Source: a virus. From it: a DNA stretch of 64,000 nucleotides. The position numbers and the translations under genes were made by a program. The stretch spans positions 80,481 through 144,480 of IMG/VR virus record IMGVR_UViG_3300046003_004989; one strand, 5' to 3'. Numbering within the stretch: the first letter of the stretch is position 1; the number at the start of each line of letters is the position of its first letter. Under the pieces are notes generated by a model. The model was not told the origin of the DNA and searched no databases. It was given only the letters and a program-made list of their open reading frames with translations. Shown piece by piece: positions 9,002-16,454 of the stretch.

Positions 9002-9819
9002 TATTTTTGTATTTGTGGTACCCAATGTGTCATTCTGCCTTCTCTCGTTACTTCTTTAACGACTGGATATCCTTGTTCGCAAATGTTTCTTCCGTAAACT
9101 TTAAATGAGAAAACGAAATCTCCATCTTCTCCGTCCATACCTTTATATGTGCTAATACTTGCTCCTCGATTAGCAAAAGAAGATTTGATTACTTCTTCAG
9201 TTGCTTTATTCAGTTTAGAGAATTCGGAATCTGTGATAGATTTTACTACTCTATGTGGTGAAACTCCAGCTCTATAGAGAACTTCTGCTTTGATGTAATT
9301 TCCGATTCCACCGATCAGTGATTGATTCATTAAAACTTCTGGCATCGTAGCTTCAGGGAATTTCATTAGCCTTTCTTTGAATAGCTCATCAGATATGATA
9401 TCTGCTAGATGATTAGGTCCGATAGACTTTATTTTCTTTTTAGTCTGTTCGATATCATCTATGAATTTCATAGTTCCAAAGTTTCTAGCATCAGTAAAAA
9501 AGACCGAATTATCTTCAGTCTTAAATTCTATATGGCCATGTTTTGTATGATCGGCTCTCCAACCGCCAGACATTCCGAGAGTATTCCAAGCCCACCATTT
9601 TTTTCCGCTTTTCCCTGTGAACTGAAATAAAATCAGCTTTCCACAGAAAGTTACTTCATCTACTTTTGCAGGCAATTCTTCTCTAAATGCAGATAGACCG
9701 ACTGGATCTCCATGTCTGACATATCTACCAGAGTGAATGATAACTTCGGTTAGTAATTTACCGTTGATTCTTTGATTAATCGACAGTGCTGTCCTCGCTA
9801 CTTCTGGTAATTCTGGCAT
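9001..9819 (-). CDS. Fpg/Nei-type DNA glycosylase with a zincless finger
   Basis: This 272-residue protein begins MPELPEV, the catalytic N-terminus of formamidopyrimidine-DNA glycosylases (Pro2 forms the Schiff base, Glu3 is the acid). Lys61 in GKLILF matches the conserved beta-hairpin Lys. The helix-two-turn-helix region reads GGIGNYIKAEVLYRAGVSPHR. The usual C-terminal zinc finger (VYGR..C..C...C..C) is present only as a shape: VYGRNICEQGYPVVKEVTREGRM keeps a candidate catalytic Arg but has one Cys, so zinc cannot be held in the usual way. Zincless fingers are known in NEIL1 and mimivirus relatives. It would remove oxidised bases from phage DNA. Confidence 0.9.
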   Translation of the reverse strand: MPELPEVARTALSINQRINGKLLTEVIIHSGRYVRHGDPVGLSAFREELPAKVDEVTFCGKLILFQFTGKSGKKWWAWNTLGMSGGWRADHTKHGHIEFKTEDNSVFFTDARNFGTMKFIDDIEQTKKKIKSIGPNHLADIISDELFKERLMKFPEATMPEVLMNQSLIGGIGNYIKAEVLYRAGVSPHRVVKSITDSEFSKLNKATEEVIKSSFANRGASISTYKGMDGEDGDFVFSFKVYGRNICEQGYPVVKEVTREGRMTHWVPQIQK

Positions 9820-9988
9820 TTTCGTTTTTTTCGTTAATGAATCTTTTTTGTTCTATTAGCAATTTTTTCCCTTCGATTTTATTTGATTCGTTTAGGGCTT
9901 CGGTTAGCTTTCCTAGAACGTCTACTAATTTAGGTAGATCGTGTTCTAAGAATTTTTTACCTACTCTTGATGATGCAAAGTCTTCCAT
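9776..9988 (-). CDS. Small charged hypothetical protein, 70 aa
   Basis: Lysine- and glutamate-rich and probably helical (KLVDVLGKLTEALNESNKIEGKKLLIEQKRFINEK). It overlaps the start of the glycosylase gene by 44 bases in another frame, which is long for this genome, but it fills an otherwise empty interval and begins with ATG 4 bases after the cupin stop. No function can be assigned. Confidence 0.6.
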   Translation of the reverse strand: MEDFASSRVGKKFLEHDLPKLVDVLGKLTEALNESNKIEGKKLLIEQKRFINEKNENARITRSSEDSTVD

Positions 9989-9992
9989 TTGT

Positions 9993-10409
9993 TTAATTTA
10001 TTTGTTCACGATTCCAAGTGTATTCTTTCACTTCACCGTTAATGTATTCTTTCCAAGTCTTCTTCCAAGGACCTGCTATTAATAATGTGACACAACCTCT
10101 AGGGGATTCACCTATGCAATGATAGGAATCTCGAGGAAAGTATCGTATAAATTGTGTTCTTTCTATTGTTGTAATTTCTCCAGTGGATTCATCATCCAAT
10201 ACATATTCTCTGTATCTCCCAAAAAGTTTGAAACTTAAAGCATTAAATGCATGAGTATGAAACCTATCTTGAAAATTATCACTTTTAACGAAATGAAAGA
10301 TGACTATACTAAAGAGCCACTTACATTCGAAAATAACATATTGGTGAATCTTCCGATTACCGAAGTTAAATGTGTTCTTATGTAAAAAACTTATTGCGTT
10401 ACTCTTCAT
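9993..10409 (-). CDS. Cupin-fold protein
   Basis: This 138-residue protein has a cupin-like metal site: FHTHAFNALSFKLFGRYREYVLD carries two His in the first cupin motif, followed by the strand RTQFIRYFPRDSYHCIGE, whose His matches the second motif. The end, GCVTLLIAGPWKKTWKEY, closes the barrel. Small cupins in phages are usually of unknown role; they may act as metal-dependent dioxygenases or sugar-binding proteins. The start overlaps the preceding gene by 11 bases. Confidence 0.7.
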   Translation of the reverse strand: MKSNAISFLHKNTFNFGNRKIHQYVIFECKWLFSIVIFHFVKSDNFQDRFHTHAFNALSFKLFGRYREYVLDDESTGEITTIERTQFIRYFPRDSYHCIGESPRGCVTLLIAGPWKKTWKEYINGEVKEYTWNREQIN

Positions 10410-10791
10410 GGTTTTCTAAGTCCCAACAGATGTCAGTCAAAAAGTTTTCATCTGTTAGAGTTTTCATTAATTCGTTTTTATGTTGTCTATTGAATTGTTC
10501 AGCTTCTTCTAGCGTTTTATTTCCCCAAACCGTAACTTGATCGAAATGATTCAATCTAGCTAATCTGACTAATTCATTATAGTCTTCTTTTCTCAAATGC
10601 CCTTTAAGTGGCATAAGCCTACCTACGCAGGTATTCCACTTAAATTTTCTACCGTCGTAAGTAACCCAATAATAGTCCATATCATCTTCACCTACTGCTA
10701 CTAATCTTTCGATATCCCAACTGCAATTAATGACGAATTGTCCTTTTAGTTCTTCAAACTTCCGAATGATGAGTGTTTTATTATCTTCCAT
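10399..10791 (-). CDS. Hypothetical protein, 130 aa
   Basis: Unrecognised soluble protein. The N-terminal half is beta-rich (FVINCSWDIERLVAVGEDDMDYYWVTYDGRKF) and the C-terminal half helical (NKTLEEAEQFNRQHKNELMKTL). It is in a chain of small genes overlapping by about ten bases each (10399-11525), probably translated together. Confidence 0.75.
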   Translation of the reverse strand: MEDNKTLIIRKFEELKGQFVINCSWDIERLVAVGEDDMDYYWVTYDGRKFKWNTCVGRLMPLKGHLRKEDYNELVRLARLNHFDQVTVWGNKTLEEAEQFNRQHKNELMKTLTDENFLTDICWDLENHEE

Positions 10792-11161
10792 ATTCGTATC
10801 TAGATGCTGTTTTATCTTTATATGTGATAGATTTGATCTCGTTTGGAGTAGACTTCTTGTACACTTCTTCTACAATATAAAGATTTTCCCATTCAACATT
10901 AGTGTTTTGCATAACCCATTGAGTGCTTTCATCCCATGTCATTTGACGAGTTTCGATAACTATACCCCATTGATCTGAGAATGATTGATCTGACTCAGCC
11001 ATCGCTTCAAACATCTCGATTGAAGGTTTTCTATAAGAAGTTTTACCGTCAGTTCGAGATACTAAGAGAGTTAACCCTATCGAATTATCTCTCTCGTAAG
11101 CATCGGAATAATCTTTGTAAGCTTTCTCAAGTAGATGATTGTATTGCATTTCAGTATTCAT
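10781..11161 (-). CDS. Hypothetical protein, 126 aa
   Basis: Unrecognised. It contains a strand-rich centre with tryptophans (SDQWGIVIETRQMTWDESTQWVMQNTNVEWENLYIVEEVY). Both ends overlap neighbouring genes by 11 bases, which suggests coupled translation. Confidence 0.75.
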   Translation of the reverse strand: MNTEMQYNHLLEKAYKDYSDAYERDNSIGLTLLVSRTDGKTSYRKPSIEMFEAMAESDQSFSDQWGIVIETRQMTWDESTQWVMQNTNVEWENLYIVEEVYKKSTPNEIKSITYKDKTASRYEYGR

Positions 11162-11525
11162 TTATCTTCAAATTAAATTTTTCAAATATTTTTAGAGCTT
11201 CTTCGATACGGACTTTTATCCAAATAAAGACTTCACCGTAAGAATTGCTACCGATATTACATCCACCAAATTCCCAATAATCTTCTTCATTGCTTACATA
11301 AGATGCATTACGGAATGAAATGACCCAATGAGGTTTATTCGATTGTATAAGCTCATAAGCCTCTTCGTAAGTTAGCTTACTCGGTCTTCTTGTAGCATAT
11401 CCAGGATTGTCTATTGTGCTCTTTTCATCGACCCAAGAATCGAAAGATTTACTTAGAGCATAATCAAAAATCTCCTTCGGATCACTAGGGAGATTTTGAA
11501 TATTTGCATGTTTGTAAAGTCCCAT
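11151..11525 (-). CDS. Hypothetical protein, 124 aa
   Basis: Unrecognised. The middle, SFRNASYVSNEEDYWEFGGCNIGSNS, and the end, EVFIWIKVRIEEALKIFEKF, suggest a compact alpha/beta domain. It begins directly after the 5'-nuclease stop and overlaps the next gene by 11 bases. Confidence 0.75.
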   Translation of the reverse strand: MGLYKHANIQNLPSDPKEIFDYALSKSFDSWVDEKSTIDNPGYATRRPSKLTYEEAYELIQSNKPHWVISFRNASYVSNEEDYWEFGGCNIGSNSYGEVFIWIKVRIEEALKIFEKFNLKINEY

Positions 11526-11526
11526 C

Positions 11527-12804
11527 TTACTTTAATAAGTCTTTCCAAAATTCATCGTCGAAACCTTTGTCAGTTTCTGATGTCGATGTGATAATTACTT
11601 CACCTACAGGTTTTTCTGCAGAAGCTTTAGGTATTGCTGCTTTGAACAATCCAGATTCATTGAATGATTCTGCTTTGTCTTTTGTATATGTCGTACCTTC
11701 AAGAATTTTGTCTTTATTCATGATGGTATGTAACTCCATTGCAGAGAATGAATGCAATTTATTTGGAGTGATAGTCATAAACATTGCTTCGAGAATTTCT
11801 GCAGGAATACAATTTTTATGTAAGAAAACAAGATCTCGATTAAGTAACCATTTAGTACGAATTTCTGCAGGTTCTTTTTCAATTTTAATTACTCGTTTAG
11901 CAATTGAAACGATTTGATCGATGTATTCGTCGTTGAAAAAATGTGATTGATTAACGAAAACCTTATCATCCTTGAATTCGTTTAGAATTGTATTTGCGTG
12001 ATTATCAGTAACACCAAAACGTCTAGGACCTCCTTTAGTTTCTTTGATTACGACATGTAAAGGAGAAACGTTATCGCCCATATCCCCTATAAGAACTTTT
12101 CGGAATAAAAATTCATTAGTATTGACTTCGTCAAGTTTCATCTTATTCATTTTGATGATGTCCTTAAGGTGTTGTTTTGAGTTTGAAACGAGGTCGATAG
12201 GTAGATTGAAGATATCGTTTGTTGTATTGAAGTCTTCTTGATCTAACCAATTTTTAAAGCCAGGGAATACGTGCAAATCCTTATCGAATTTATTGTAGTA
12301 AAGTGTGTTTGCACCTGAGGAATTGTCTTTATTTACTAATTGAAGTAAGTCGTTATCTCCTGAGATAATCATTGCATTTTGACCTTGTTGATTAAGGTGA
12401 GCAGACCAAGCGAAGATTAAGTCATCGGCTTCGGCACCACGAACTCGAGAAACAATGATACCAAGTTTTTCGAGACCTGCAACGAATTCGTTATGAACTT
12501 CATAGATTTTATTCCAATCGATTTCAGAAGATTTTGTACGATTAGCTTTATACGTTTCGCCACCTGCATAGGTTTTTCGCCAAGATGATGAGTCGATAGT
12601 ATAGACGATTCGATTTGTAATTCCTTCGAATCTTTTAATTTCAGAAGCAAAGTCTACTGAAAGTTTCCAAAGAAGTAAGTTTTTATCTTCTTCAGGTTCG
12701 TCGATAAAATTGAATGGCTTGCCTTGCTTGATTTTTTGACCAATGAAGAAAGTTTTATGTAGCCAGAAGTTACCGTCGAAAATTAATGTGTATTTACCAG
12801 TCAT
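11527..12804 (-). CDS. rnh: RNase H / flap 5'-nuclease (T4 rnh-like)
   Basis: This 425-residue protein matches the 5'-3' exonuclease/FEN family that removes RNA primers and flaps in lagging-strand synthesis. The N-terminal acidic strand is TLIFDGNFWLHKTFF; the metal-binding core is RVRGAEADDLIFAW; the third acidic cluster is IISGDNDLLQLV. KVLIGDMGDNVSPLHVV fits the helix-hairpin-helix region. T4 RNase H has 305 residues, so this one carries about 100 extra at the C-terminus, a Ser/Thr/Lys-rich tail ending in DDEFWKDLLK that resembles an acidic protein-docking peptide. Confidence 0.9.
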   Translation of the reverse strand: MTGKYTLIFDGNFWLHKTFFIGQKIKQGKPFNFIDEPEEDKNLLLWKLSVDFASEIKRFEGITNRIVYTIDSSSWRKTYAGGETYKANRTKSSEIDWNKIYEVHNEFVAGLEKLGIIVSRVRGAEADDLIFAWSAHLNQQGQNAMIISGDNDLLQLVNKDNSSGANTLYYNKFDKDLHVFPGFKNWLDQEDFNTTNDIFNLPIDLVSNSKQHLKDIIKMNKMKLDEVNTNEFLFRKVLIGDMGDNVSPLHVVIKETKGGPRRFGVTDNHANTILNEFKDDKVFVNQSHFFNDEYIDQIVSIAKRVIKIEKEPAEIRTKWLLNRDLVFLHKNCIPAEILEAMFMTITPNKLHSFSAMELHTIMNKDKILEGTTYTKDKAESFNESGLFKAAIPKASAEKPVGEVIITSTSETDKGFDDEFWKDLLK

Positions 12805-12848
12805 ATGTATACGATTTTTTAGTTTTATGCAGAATTTGATTCGTGGTT

Positions 12849-12992
12849 TTATCTGTCTGCTAATCTTTTGAAGACATCGATATTTTGATCGATCTTAACG
12901 AACAATTCTTTCATTTTGTCATCTAAGAATTTTTTGTACTCAGCGTCGTTTTTGAAACGGCTTTTATCGTAGTTTAATTTTTGTTTTGCCAT
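12849..12992 (-). CDS. Small lysine-rich protein, 47 aa
   Basis: A short frame from the ATG at 12992: MAKQKLNYDKSRFKNDAEYK, then a charged helix ending FKRLADR. It overlaps the stop of the 12964-13290 gene by 29 bases and fills the space before the nuclease gene. The helical, charged composition looks like a real small protein. No function is recognised. Confidence 0.55.
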   Translation of the reverse strand: MAKQKLNYDKSRFKNDAEYKKFLDDKMKELFVKIDQNIDVFKRLADR

Positions 12993-13290
12993 TGTTCGTT
13001 GGAGTTGAAGTTATTGTTTGAACGTTTTTCGGAGTATAGTAGAATTGTAGATTTGAATCCATTGTTACGAAGTCTTCTGGAAACATATTAAAGTCGTAAA
13101 GATTATTTTTGTTGTTTTCTACTAACTTATTGAAGTATCTTAAGTACATAAAACCGTAACGATGTTGAGGAATACAAAATACAAAAACACATAGAGCATT
13201 TTTATGAGAACCTTTAGTAACTTTTACAATGTCACCTAATTCGATTTGATTGTTGTTTTGATCAGTAAAATGTAATGGATTGAATTGCAT
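12964..13290 (-). CDS. Hypothetical protein with KOW/SH3-like start, 108 aa
   Basis: The N-terminal half reads NNNQIELGDIVKVTKGSHKNALCVFVF, like a small KOW/SH3 barrel (GDxVxVxxGxxKN), then a beta-rich part (YGFMYLRYFNKLVENNKNN). The tail is Thr/Asn/Lys-rich. It is preceded by a composite host-like promoter and a terminator, so it probably starts its own transcript that continues into the 5'-nuclease gene. Confidence 0.75.
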   Translation of the reverse strand: MQFNPLHFTDQNNNQIELGDIVKVTKGSHKNALCVFVFCIPQHRYGFMYLRYFNKLVENNKNNLYDFNMFPEDFVTMDSNLQFYYTPKNVQTITSTPTNNGKTKIKLR

Positions 13291-13304
13291 AATTGAATTG
13301 TTTT

Positions 13305-13380
13305 AATTTGATATACAAATATAATACAAAAACTCGACATTAAAAAATGCCGAGTCAATTATTTTCAAAAAGTTATTAAC
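13305..13380 (-). promoter_or_regulatory. Composite host-like promoter, copy A
   Basis: The minus strand has TATATTTG (at 13316-13323), a match to the Bacteroidota -7 element TAnnTTTG, in the conserved context GTATTATATTTGTATATC. GTTAATAAC lies 48 bases further upstream at 13372-13380. The same pair of blocks occurs upstream of 15582-15782 and 45524-45880. Here a terminator hairpin lies between the two blocks. Confidence 0.65.
13327..13355 (-). terminator. Terminator after the 13384-13611 gene
   Basis: Stem ACTCGGCAT / ATGTCGAGT with a 6-base loop on the minus strand, followed by TTTTTG. Confidence 0.65.
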
Positions 13381-13383
13381 AAT

Positions 13384-13611
13384 TTAAGCCCAAAAGTTAT
13401 CATATCCGTTTTGATATGATTCCTGAAGCTGAGGTGTAATTGTTATGTGAGTGTATGCTTTTGGTACATTTAGATGCTCACAAGCTCTATCGATTGCTCC
13501 TTCATAATAGGCACAATCTAATAAGAAGTGAGAATCTCTAAACCAATTAGCTACTCCGTTTTTGTAGACTTCAATTACTCTGTCTAGTCTTTCTTGTGTG
13601 ATGTTTTCCAT
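13384..13611 (-). CDS. Small hypothetical protein, 75 aa
   Basis: Unrecognised helical protein (ITQERLDRVIEVYKNGVANWF, FLLDCAYYEGAIDRACEHL). It starts 5 bases after the collagen-like gene and is followed by a terminator, so it closes a transcription unit. Confidence 0.75.
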   Translation of the reverse strand: MENITQERLDRVIEVYKNGVANWFRDSHFLLDCAYYEGAIDRACEHLNVPKAYTHITITPQLQESYQNGYDNFWA

Positions 13612-13616
13612 ATTCT

Positions 13617-14138
13617 TTATATGATGATTATAACTCTTATTCTTTGACCTATAATAGCTCCACCGTACTTATAATCAATTTCAATATCTCCATTTGAAAC
13701 ATTTACTCTTGTATTATTTGATGGTACTCCAGTTGAAACTATAGAACCTTCAGTCATAATATGATTCCATTGTGTAGCACCGGCAATAAATGACCACATT
13801 GATATACTCATATCAGGAAACTGTGGAATATCATTACCTGCTAATCCACCTGCTGGAGGAGTTAGTATAATTCCAGGATTCAAACCATCAGGAGAAACAG
13901 CAGCTAATAATTCAGATCGAGTAATTGTCAAAGTTGTAGGTCCTAAAGGGAAAAACTCTTTTACGAATTTAATTGGAGAAGAAGTTGAACCTGCAGATCC
14001 AGCAGATCCAGCTGGTCCGGTTGGACCGATAGAACCTGTAGGACCGACTAGACCTAGGGTTGATATGTCTATCGGATTTCCGAAATAATCTACGAATCTA
14101 CCGTTTTCGATAAAAACTGCGTTGGAACTTGATGGCAT
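13617..14138 (-). CDS. Collagen-like virion surface protein candidate
   Basis: This 173-residue protein has a short run of Gly-x-y triplets, GLVGPTGSIGPTGPAGSAGSAGS, at about residues 29-51, then a beta-rich C-terminal domain with NNTRVNVSNGDIEIDYKYGG. Collagen-like repeats are common in phage fibres and surface proteins, where they form trimeric stalks. A late-type promoter motif inside the end of the preceding clamp-loader gene supports late expression and a structural role. The start codon overlaps the clamp-loader stop (ATTAATG). Confidence 0.75.
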   Translation of the reverse strand: MPSSSNAVFIENGRFVDYFGNPIDISTLGLVGPTGSIGPTGPAGSAGSAGSTSSPIKFVKEFFPLGPTTLTITRSELLAAVSPDGLNPGIILTPPAGGLAGNDIPQFPDMSISMWSFIAGATQWNHIMTEGSIVSTGVPSNNTRVNVSNGDIEIDYKYGGAIIGQRIRVIIII

Positions 14139-15094
14139 TAATTTGTACGAACTATATTTTGTATTTTATATATCAGTGATAGCATCGTTACTACTGGATC
14201 GATTACGAAACGAAGTTCGTATGAATGCTTATTTACTTCATAGCAAATTTCACCTGCTTTACGCATTAATTGAGGTCTTTCTAATTGTACATATTCAATG
14301 AAGTCAGTTCCCATTGCTTGAATTACGTCATCTACTTTTGATGAGTAATTTGAAACGAGATATTGATAGTTTTTTACTTCATCGTTTTGTGGATTGAAAA
14401 CATGTTCGTAAAGATCTTTGAATACTCCATGAAATTTCTTAACGTCATCGGCAGTAATTTTAGTCTTACCTTCGGCATGATAGCCTTGCAAAACATTAAT
14501 TGTCGAACGTAAGTCTGGGAATTTTCTACGAACAAGTTCAATTAAAGCATCTTTTTCGATATCCATGCCTTCACCTTTAATGATGTCATAGACACGTTTA
14601 AAGTATTTCTTTTCAATTTCTGCTTCTTCTGCTTCGGAAAAATCGAAGTTAAAGCATTCAAAACGAGATTGGATGTTATCAGGAATCTTATTGATGTAAT
14701 TACAAGTTGCAACGAATCTAGCAGTTTTTTCAAATTGCTCGATAGTTCCACGAAGTGCTTTCATATATTGATCAGATACTCCATCGAACTCATCTAATAT
14801 GACAACCTTAAGTTTCTTTTCGCCATCAATAACAGACAACGTAGAACAAAATTCCATAATCTTAGTACGAACAGTATCAACTCCTGTTTCAACTGAACAG
14901 TTAATGTACATATATGGATTGTCACCTGCAATAACTTTAGCAGTTGATGTTTTTCCAGTTCCTGGAGATCCATGGAATAAGAAGTTCATATACAAACCAT
15001 TGCTTAGTTTGGTTGCGATTCTTTCTGGAAGAATCAATTCATCTAAAGTAGAAGGACGATATCTTTCAGTCCACAGAGCTTTTTTTGGATTCAT
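14138..15094 (-). CDS. 44: Sliding clamp loader ATPase (gp44-like)
   Basis: A 318-residue AAA+ ATPase that opens the sliding clamp onto primed DNA. Walker A is GSPGTGKT at residues 42-49, Walker B VVILDEFD at about 98-105 and the arginine-finger motif NIQSRFECF near residue 143. The N-terminus LWTERYRPSTLDEL is the standard clamp-loader opening. Length equals T4 gp44 (319). Its small partner is probably the gene at 7957-8373. Confidence 0.95.
   Translation of the reverse strand: MNPKKALWTERYRPSTLDELILPERIATKLSNGLYMNFLFHGSPGTGKTSTAKVIAGDNPYMYINCSVETGVDTVRTKIMEFCSTLSVIDGEKKLKVVILDEFDGVSDQYMKALRGTIEQFEKTARFVATCNYINKIPDNIQSRFECFNFDFSEAEEAEIEKKYFKRVYDIIKGEGMDIEKDALIELVRRKFPDLRSTINVLQGYHAEGKTKITADDVKKFHGVFKDLYEHVFNPQNDEVKNYQYLVSNYSSKVDDVIQAMGTDFIEYVQLERPQLMRKAGEICYEVNKHSYELRFVIDPVVTMLSLIYKIQNIVRTN
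14162..14176 (-). promoter_or_regulatory. Late-type promoter inside the end of gp44
   Basis: CTGATATATAAAATA on the minus strand, inside the last codons of the clamp-loader gene and 24 bases before the collagen-like gene. It would let a structural gene be switched on late inside a replication unit. Confidence 0.55.
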
Positions 15095-15111
15095 GCTTAA
15101 ATTGTCTTTTT

Positions 15112-15123
15112 TAATTATATGTC
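15112..15123 (-). promoter_or_regulatory. Late-type promoter variant upstream of gp44
   Basis: GACATATAATTA on the minus strand, 18 bases before the clamp-loader ATG. Its GACATATAA core is shared with the motif before dUTPase and may mark a variant class. Confidence 0.4.
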
Positions 15124-15144
15124 GGAAATTGCTTTATAGATCAC

Positions 15145-15174
15145 AAATGACATTACTTGAGTGTAATGTCATTT
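15145..15174 (-). terminator. Terminator-like perfect hairpin at the end of the 15153-15566 gene
   Basis: A perfect 12-base stem AAATGACATTAC / GTAATGTCATTT with a 6-base loop covers the stop codon. No long T run follows, so it may be a weak terminator or an mRNA-stabilising hairpin. Confidence 0.4.
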
Positions 15175-15566
15175 TCTATTTGTTGAAGATTGAGAACCGT
15201 TCGGCTATCATACTTGGATTCTATTACGGTAGTTCGTTTTTCTAAAGCTCTATCAAAAGCTTCTTTAATTGAATCCATTCTACCGTTCGGTAGCCAGACG
15301 TAATATGAGAATTTACCATTAGTGATGGTAACCGCATTACCTGAGAATCGGATAAGGTAATTGCTGTTTTCTATGTAATTTGTACCTGAAAGAGGTGCAG
15401 GAACTAGAAGAGAATTCGGATGAGCGATTAGCTTCCTCGTAATTGAAAAGGCTTTTAGTTGAACTTCTGATAGCTTTTCTTCTTTCGAATCCATTATTGA
15501 TTTTAGCTTTCTTCGAAACTTTCGAAGAAACAGAAAGAAACGATTGCTGGTTTTAGATGATTTCAT
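15153..15566 (-). CDS. Hypothetical protein, up to 137 aa
   Basis: Unrecognised. The first 25 residues are very basic and aromatic (SNRFFLFLRKFRRKLKSIM); an internal ATG just after them (MDSKEEKLSEVQ) is an alternative start that would remove this segment. The remaining ~110 residues form a mixed alpha/beta domain (NAVTITNGKFSYYVWLPNGRM). It ends in a perfect hairpin. Confidence 0.7.
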   Translation of the reverse strand: MKSSKTSNRFFLFLRKFRRKLKSIMDSKEEKLSEVQLKAFSITRKLIAHPNSLLVPAPLSGTNYIENSNYLIRFSGNAVTITNGKFSYYVWLPNGRMDSIKEAFDRALEKRTTVIESKYDSRTVLNLQQIENDITLK

Positions 15567-15581
15567 ATGAGAGATTTGAGA

Positions 15582-15782
15582 TTATTCGATACAAGTTAGG
15601 ATAGCAAAAATTAAGGTTAAGACACTTGCCATCATGAAGAATCCTATTTCGTTAAGAGTTCCAGCAAAGTGAATGTGACTCTGTAAGTCACCAGTAAGAG
15701 TAGTGTAGGTTATGATAGCACATAAGAATGTTGCTAATAAATAACCGAATCTTTTGATTGATTTTGTTGTTTGAATTGTCAT
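15582..15782 (-). CDS. Small membrane protein, two TM helices
   Basis: A 66-residue protein with two hydrophobic stretches, FGYLLATFLCAIITYTTL and IGFFMMASVLTLIFAILTC, joined by a short hydrophilic turn with two His. The basic N-terminus (TTKSIKRFG) suggests it is inside. One of three composite host-like promoters lies directly upstream, so it is probably expressed early by host RNA polymerase. Early phage membrane proteins often act on the host envelope or exclude other phages; no specific role can be read here. Confidence 0.75.
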   Translation of the reverse strand: MTIQTTKSIKRFGYLLATFLCAIITYTTLTGDLQSHIHFAGTLNEIGFFMMASVLTLIFAILTCIE

Positions 15783-15799
15783 AGTTTTACCTTTTGATT

Positions 15800-15864
15800 A
15801 ATTTGATATACAAATATAATACATTTTTTTGAAATAAAAAAATTTTTACAAAAAAGTTATTAAC
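15800..15864 (-). promoter_or_regulatory. Composite host-like promoter, copy B
   Basis: TATATTTG at 15811-15818 and GTTAATAAC at 15856-15864 on the minus strand, 37 bases apart. The TATATTTG context is identical to copy A over 23 bases. No hairpin lies between the blocks here. Confidence 0.65.
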
Positions 15865-15928
15865 AATTTTTCAACACTGCCAAAAATGCGAAGAATCCAA
15901 ATAAATAAACAAAAAACTTAACACAGAC

Positions 15929-16390
15929 ATGGCATTTGTTCCTTATCATCAACATCTCCTCATTAAAGCTTACTGTAAGAATCCTATTCGTTCGGCAGCT
16001 GTATTAAATGAGTGGTTCAAGCAATTGGTAAACAAAGTCGGTATGGTTGTAGTTGCAGGTCCCACCTCAGTATACGTGGATGAACCTGGAAACGAAGGAC
16101 TAACCGGTACAGTAACCCTTGCAACTTCGCATGCATCGATCCATATTTGGGACGAATCTCAACCAGCAATGCTACAATTTGACATCTATTCTTGTAAGAA
16201 GTATGACATTCAAATTGTTATCGATCACTTAAATGAAATGGATTTAATTTCGTTCGATTGGATGACTATTGATAGAAATGACGGTATTGAAGTATCAGAT
16301 TTTGGTACAGGTATCGAATCTACTTACACGTCAACATCAGCTCTTAAAAGATTAGACAATCTAACAGAGTACCATCAAGATGAAGAGTAA
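15929..16390 (+). CDS. speD: SpeD-like pyruvoyl decarboxylase (AdoMet decarboxylase family)
   Basis: This 153-residue protein is the only convincing plus-strand gene. It matches the bacterial/archaeal S-adenosylmethionine decarboxylase fold. Ser67 in ATSHASIHIW is the expected self-cleavage residue that becomes the pyruvoyl group, with His72 and Cys89 (FDIYSCKKYD) as the conserved processing and catalytic residues; the residue before the cut is Thr instead of the common Glu. The family makes decarboxylated AdoMet for spermidine, but some members act on ornithine or arginine, so the substrate is open. It is divergent from the membrane gene upstream and ends in a two-way terminator facing a tagged gene. 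It is probably an auxiliary metabolic gene acquired separately. Confidence 0.85.
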   Translation: MAFVPYHQHLLIKAYCKNPIRSAAVLNEWFKQLVNKVGMVVVAGPTSVYVDEPGNEGLTGTVTLATSHASIHIWDESQPAMLQFDIYSCKKYDIQIVIDHLNEMDLISFDWMTIDRNDGIEVSDFGTGIESTYTSTSALKRLDNLTEYHQDEE

Positions 16391-16405
16391 TTTTTTAACT
16401 ATACA

Positions 16406-16436
16406 CGAAAAGGTCAGTATTTCTACTGACCTTTCG
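16406..16436. terminator. Bidirectional terminator between speD and the 16455 gene
   Basis: Stem AGGTCAGTA / TACTGACCT with loop TTTC, extended by CGAAA / TTTCG. T-rich sequence follows on both strands, as expected between converging genes. Confidence 0.75.
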
Positions 16437-16454
16437 TTTTGAAGTATTTCTCGA

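Noticed and set aside
14542-14751. Second minus-strand frame inside gp44
   Set aside because: Lies fully inside a well-supported gene in another frame, with no domain.
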